Shown here: positions 57,730 to 59,959 of the stretch, in pieces
Numbering within the stretch: the stretch's first letter is position 1
Layout: each line of letters opens with the position of its first letter
NCBI GenBank assembly: GCA_017542055.1
Contig: JAFXXW010000001.1
Location: forward strand, 1 to 59,959
Direction of reading: 5' to 3'
From: Kiritimatiellia bacterium
GTDB taxonomy: Bacteria > Verrucomicrobiota > Kiritimatiellia > RFP12 > UBA1067
DNA: 59,959 nt
Program-made: the position numbers and the translations under genes
Notes under the pieces: generated by a model
What the model saw: only the letters and a program-made list of their open reading frames with translations
The model's database searches: none
Told to the model about the DNA's origin: nothing

Positions 57730-58283
57730 ATCGCGATTCCCGCCGTCAATACGGCCGCGCCCCAAGCCATCAAAACCCAACCCAGCGCCTGGCGGAGCTT
57801 AGGGCGGGCCGCCACCAGATCGTATGCCTTTTCGTAGCGCCAGGGATAGAACATGCCGTACATGCCGATCACCGCCGCCACATATCCCGTAACCACCAGG
57901 ATATGCACCATCGCAAAACCGGAATCGGGCGTCAAGAGCCGCGTCGTCCGGAACAGCGAGGCCGGGAAAAGCATCAAAATCGCCGTCAGGGCCCGGACGC
58001 TCAAGTGGTCCGGCATCCAGATGACGGTAAGATACGATAGACCCGCCGCCATCAGCCACAACTGTCCGGGGAAGATTTTGAGCAGCATGTCGAAAACGTC
58101 GATGCCGATGGTGTGGCACTCGTAGGCCGTCCAGAACCAGGCGACCACGGTGAGCACGCCGGCCACCCGGCGCGAAACTTCGAACTTGCGGATGATGCGA
58201 TCGGTCGCCTTCCCGGCAAACACAATTCCGCCGCCCGTTACGAGGAGCGGCAACGCCAATATTAATCCCCAAAATACAGTCAT
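57726..58283 (-). CDS. multi-pass membrane protein, unknown
   Basis: The protein has 185 residues and about five membrane helices (FWGLILALPLLVTGGGIVFAG, LWLMAAGLSYLTVIW, ALTAILMLFPASLF, MVHILVVTGYVAAVIGMYGMF, LGWVLMAWGAAVLTAGI). It follows tRNA-Cys by about 10 nt and is coupled to the phosphate transporter. Confidence 0.7.
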   Translation of the reverse strand: MTVFWGLILALPLLVTGGGIVFAGKATDRIIRKFEVSRRVAGVLTVVAWFWTAYECHTIGIDVFDMLLKIFPGQLWLMAAGLSYLTVIWMPDHLSVRALTAILMLFPASLFRTTRLLTPDSGFAMVHILVVTGYVAAVIGMYGMFYPWRYEKAYDLVAARPKLRQALGWVLMAWGAAVLTAGIAI

Positions 58284-58292
58284 ATGCGAAAA

Positions 58293-58366
58293 TGGAGGTG
58301 GGAAGCGGAGTTGAACCGCTGTAAGCGGATTTGCAGTCCGCGACCTAACCGCTCGGCCATCCCACC
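58293..58366 (-). tRNA. tRNA-Cys (GCA)
   Basis: The anticodon loop CTGCAAA between GCGGA and TCCGC gives GCA. The acceptor GGTGGGA pairs with TCCCACC, and T73 and CCA are encoded. Confidence 0.94.
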
Positions 58367-58381
58367 GGTCAAGATATGTGT

Positions 58382-58411
58382 ATTATACCATATTTGACGG
58401 CCAAAAGTCAA
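58382..58411 (-). promoter_or_regulatory. promoter of the tRNA-Cys operon
   Basis: TTGACT (58411-58406), 18 nt and TATAAT (58387-58382) lie in the context CAAATATGGTATAATACA. Confidence 0.8.
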
Positions 58412-58438
58412 TAGGTTAAATGAAAAAAGTAAAACGCG

Positions 58439-58461
58439 CAGTTCGTTATAATAGAAGACAC
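58439..58461 (+). repeat. IS left terminal inverted repeat
   Basis: CAGTTCGT followed by AGACAC 7-8 nt later matches the right end in inverse orientation. It includes a TATAAT that could act as an outward or inward -10. Confidence 0.6.
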
Positions 58462-58550
58462 CATTGGCGAAAACTGGCAAGGGGGGAGCAAGTTTGTTCG
58501 TCAAATGAATGGACACCAACGAGAAAAAAGAGTATAATGGAGGAATGAAC

Positions 58551-59942
58551 ATGTCATTCGGAGCAACCAAGGAGTATCTTGGTCTTATGCGCAAGTCATA
58601 CGACCAGGCAAAACGAAAGCGACACAAGTCGATAATCGACGAGTTCTGTCGCGTAACGGGGTACGAGCGCAAATACGCCATCAAGCTCTTGTCCGGCAAC
58701 CGCAAGCACAAGAAGCGCAAGGGACGCAAAGCCTCCTATGGCGCCGAGGTGCGCTCGGCATTGATCGCCGTTTGGCGCGAGACTGGATGCATGTGCAGCA
58801 CGTATCTGGCAGCAGACATGCCTTACTGGGTGGAGGACTACGAAAAGCATGTAGCGCTGATAACGAGCGATAAAGTGCGTTCGCAACTCCTGTCCATGAG
58901 CCCTTCCACTATGGACAGGTTGCTCAGGGGCGTCGAGCGGATCAAAACGGGATCGCTGCCGCGAAAGCGCAGAAACAGCGCGGAATACCTGCTCAAGCAG
59001 GCTATTCCATGCAAGTCGGGAGAGGAGACAATGGCCGCTTTGGTTCGCCCGGGCGACATCCAGACCGATACATTCGCGCTTGGCGGGGGCGATGCGTCCG
59101 GCAACTTCTTCTGGATACTGGACGGCACCGATCGCAAGACCCAATGGACTTGGCTGTCTCCTACCTGGAACAATGGCGAGGTCGCCACCGTAAAGGCTCT
59201 AAGGCACATACTCAAAAACCTCCCGTTCGTCATCTACTCCATGCACCACGACAATGGCAGCGAGATCATCAATTACCACTTGGCGAAAAACTTTCCGCAT
59301 CTTTGTCCACATGCGGTCTTGTCGCGCTCAAGGCCGCGAAAATGCAACGACAATGCACATGTCGAACAGAAGAACCGGTCGGTCGGCAGAGAACTCTTCG
59401 GCGAGCGAAGGATCGACTGCCGGGATTTGGAGGAGGATTTGAAACGACTATGCGACGAGTGGTCGTTTTTCTGCAATTTCTTCCGTCCGTCCAAAATGCT
59501 CGTGAGCAAGGAAAAGCGGCCGGACGGCAAAGGATTCACCCGGAAGTACGATCGGCCAAGTACGCCATTTAAGCGCATTTTGAACGAGTCCTGCATCCCC
59601 CAAAAGCAGAAACAGAAACTCATCGAGGCAAAAGCGAAAGTGAGCGGAATCGACCTGCGCTACAGGATCGTCAAACGGCTGAAACGGATCCTCCGAAAGC
59701 AAGAGGAGTACAATAGCGCGCAAGCCCGGAAAGCCAGCATTATCCGAGGTGTCGACGCTTCCGGCTCGTCGCTTTGCGACGCCCCTTCGGGGACGCCTTC
59801 AGCTTTCGACACCTCGATTCTGCAAGGTGCCATAACCCTCGGCCCCAAACCCATATCCAAAAAGAAATCCAACCTCGAAAGTGTCCGAATTCTGACGAAC
59901 AACAATCAGCGCAACTCAAACAAAAGTGTCTTTTCTACTTGA
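58551..59942 (+). CDS. transposase with rve/integrase catalytic domain
   Basis: The protein has 463 residues. The N-terminal HTH region (IDEFCRVTGYERKYAIKLLS) is typical of the IS481-like 'integrase core' group. DDE candidates are Asp in GDIQTDTFALGG, Asp in SMHHDNGSEIIN and Glu in NDNAHVEQKNRSVG. It catalyses cut-and-paste transposition of this element. ATG 58551 has GGAGGA 6 nt upstream; in-frame ATGs at 58509 and 58545 are less likely. It is the only clear plus-strand gene. Confidence 0.88.
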   Translation: MSFGATKEYLGLMRKSYDQAKRKRHKSIIDEFCRVTGYERKYAIKLLSGNRKHKKRKGRKASYGAEVRSALIAVWRETGCMCSTYLAADMPYWVEDYEKHVALITSDKVRSQLLSMSPSTMDRLLRGVERIKTGSLPRKRRNSAEYLLKQAIPCKSGEETMAALVRPGDIQTDTFALGGGDASGNFFWILDGTDRKTQWTWLSPTWNNGEVATVKALRHILKNLPFVIYSMHHDNGSEIINYHLAKNFPHLCPHAVLSRSRPRKCNDNAHVEQKNRSVGRELFGERRIDCRDLEEDLKRLCDEWSFFCNFFRPSKMLVSKEKRPDGKGFTRKYDRPSTPFKRILNESCIPQKQKQKLIEAKAKVSGIDLRYRIVKRLKRILRKQEEYNSAQARKASIIRGVDASGSSLCDAPSGTPSAFDTSILQGAITLGPKPISKKKSNLESVRILTNNNQRNSNKSVFST

Positions 59943-59949
59943 CGAACTG
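59926..59949 (+). repeat. IS right terminal inverted repeat
   Basis: GTGTCTTTTCTACTTGACGA followed by ACTG is the inverse of the left end. The inner copy GTGTCC...TGACGAAC is at 59881-59900, overlapping the 3' coding end. Confidence 0.6.
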
Positions 59950-59959
59950 GGATTTCCCC

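Larger units (their letters stand above)
58439..59949 (+). mobile_element. insertion sequence with integrase-core transposase
   Basis: The element is about 1.51 kb. Its ends are imperfect inverted repeats: CAGTTCGTTATAATAGAAGA at 58439 and, read from the right end inward, CAGTTCGTCAAGTAGAAAAG from 59949. A second GTTCGT...GACAC copy lies inside each end (58496-58516 and 59881-59900). No target duplication is obvious, so the exact boundaries are approximate. It stands 28 bp outside the tRNA-Cys promoter. Confidence 0.7.

Overview
The window reads as chromosomal DNA from a high-G+C, Gram-negative, gut-type bacterium. My best guess is an uncultured member of the Verrucomicrobiota/Kiritimatiellae; this is inference from gene content (FadL porin, SurA-like chaperone, lipoproteins, DUF3472 and sialate-esterase-type proteins) and cannot be proven here. 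Every resident gene lies on the minus strand. The only clear plus-strand gene is the transposase of an insertion sequence at the right edge.

Right part (about 24.4-58.4 kb) is housekeeping. It holds compact operons, many with 4-nt ATGA or GTGA stop/start overlaps. Each operon is headed by a very uniform sigma70-type promoter: TTGnnn, a 17-18 nt spacer, then TATAAT, usually in the context AAATATGATATAATATA. Operons in transcription order are: tRNA-Cys, membrane protein, Na/Pi cotransporter, RNase R-like, sugar kinase-like, esterase, rsmE, queE, hydrolase; fadL-tetR; HTH/EIIA-HAD-DUF3472; rpsO-pnp; tRNA-Leu, tRNA-Glu, AsmA-like, rsmA, hexokinase, SurA-like; rpmE-prfA; pyrH-frr-Pro/Ala-rich protein-ABC exporter-dprA; tRNA-Thr, tRNA-His, cdsZ-like, rnpB, tcdA; PAS protein-rluA-HIT-dinG. 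Some operons start almost on the -10 box and look leaderless.

Left part (about 0.6-24.3 kb) is the unusual region. A tandem-GDPD gene, a lipocalin, a YjdF-like protein and a zinc-ribbon/rhomboid-like protein lead into roughly 18 small, mostly unrecognised genes for lipoproteins, zinc-ribbon and membrane proteins, all on the minus strand. Nearly every gene is preceded by a repeat that itself encodes a short ORF. The commonest begins MNTRMMFARAVA and ends DKSKGAGA; a second family begins M(K/N)(P/H)FARI. Its stop codon usually overlaps the next gene's ATG (ATGA), and at several junctions its own start overlaps the previous gene's stop. The same peptides occur fused in frame as lipoprotein signal sequences in other genes of the cluster. 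The array therefore looks like a set of exchangeable cassettes joined by signal-peptide-derived, translationally coupled leader ORFs. This is the most novel feature of the window. The array also contains an AAA ATPase with its own promoter, a ~0.6 kb inverted-repeat element that truncates a paralogue of a giant secreted thioredoxin-like protein, and remnants of duplicated genes.

The extreme left edge carries the 5' end of a tet(W)-like ribosomal-protection tetracycline resistance gene. It sits behind a host-style promoter and next to a second copy of the inverted-repeat element's end.
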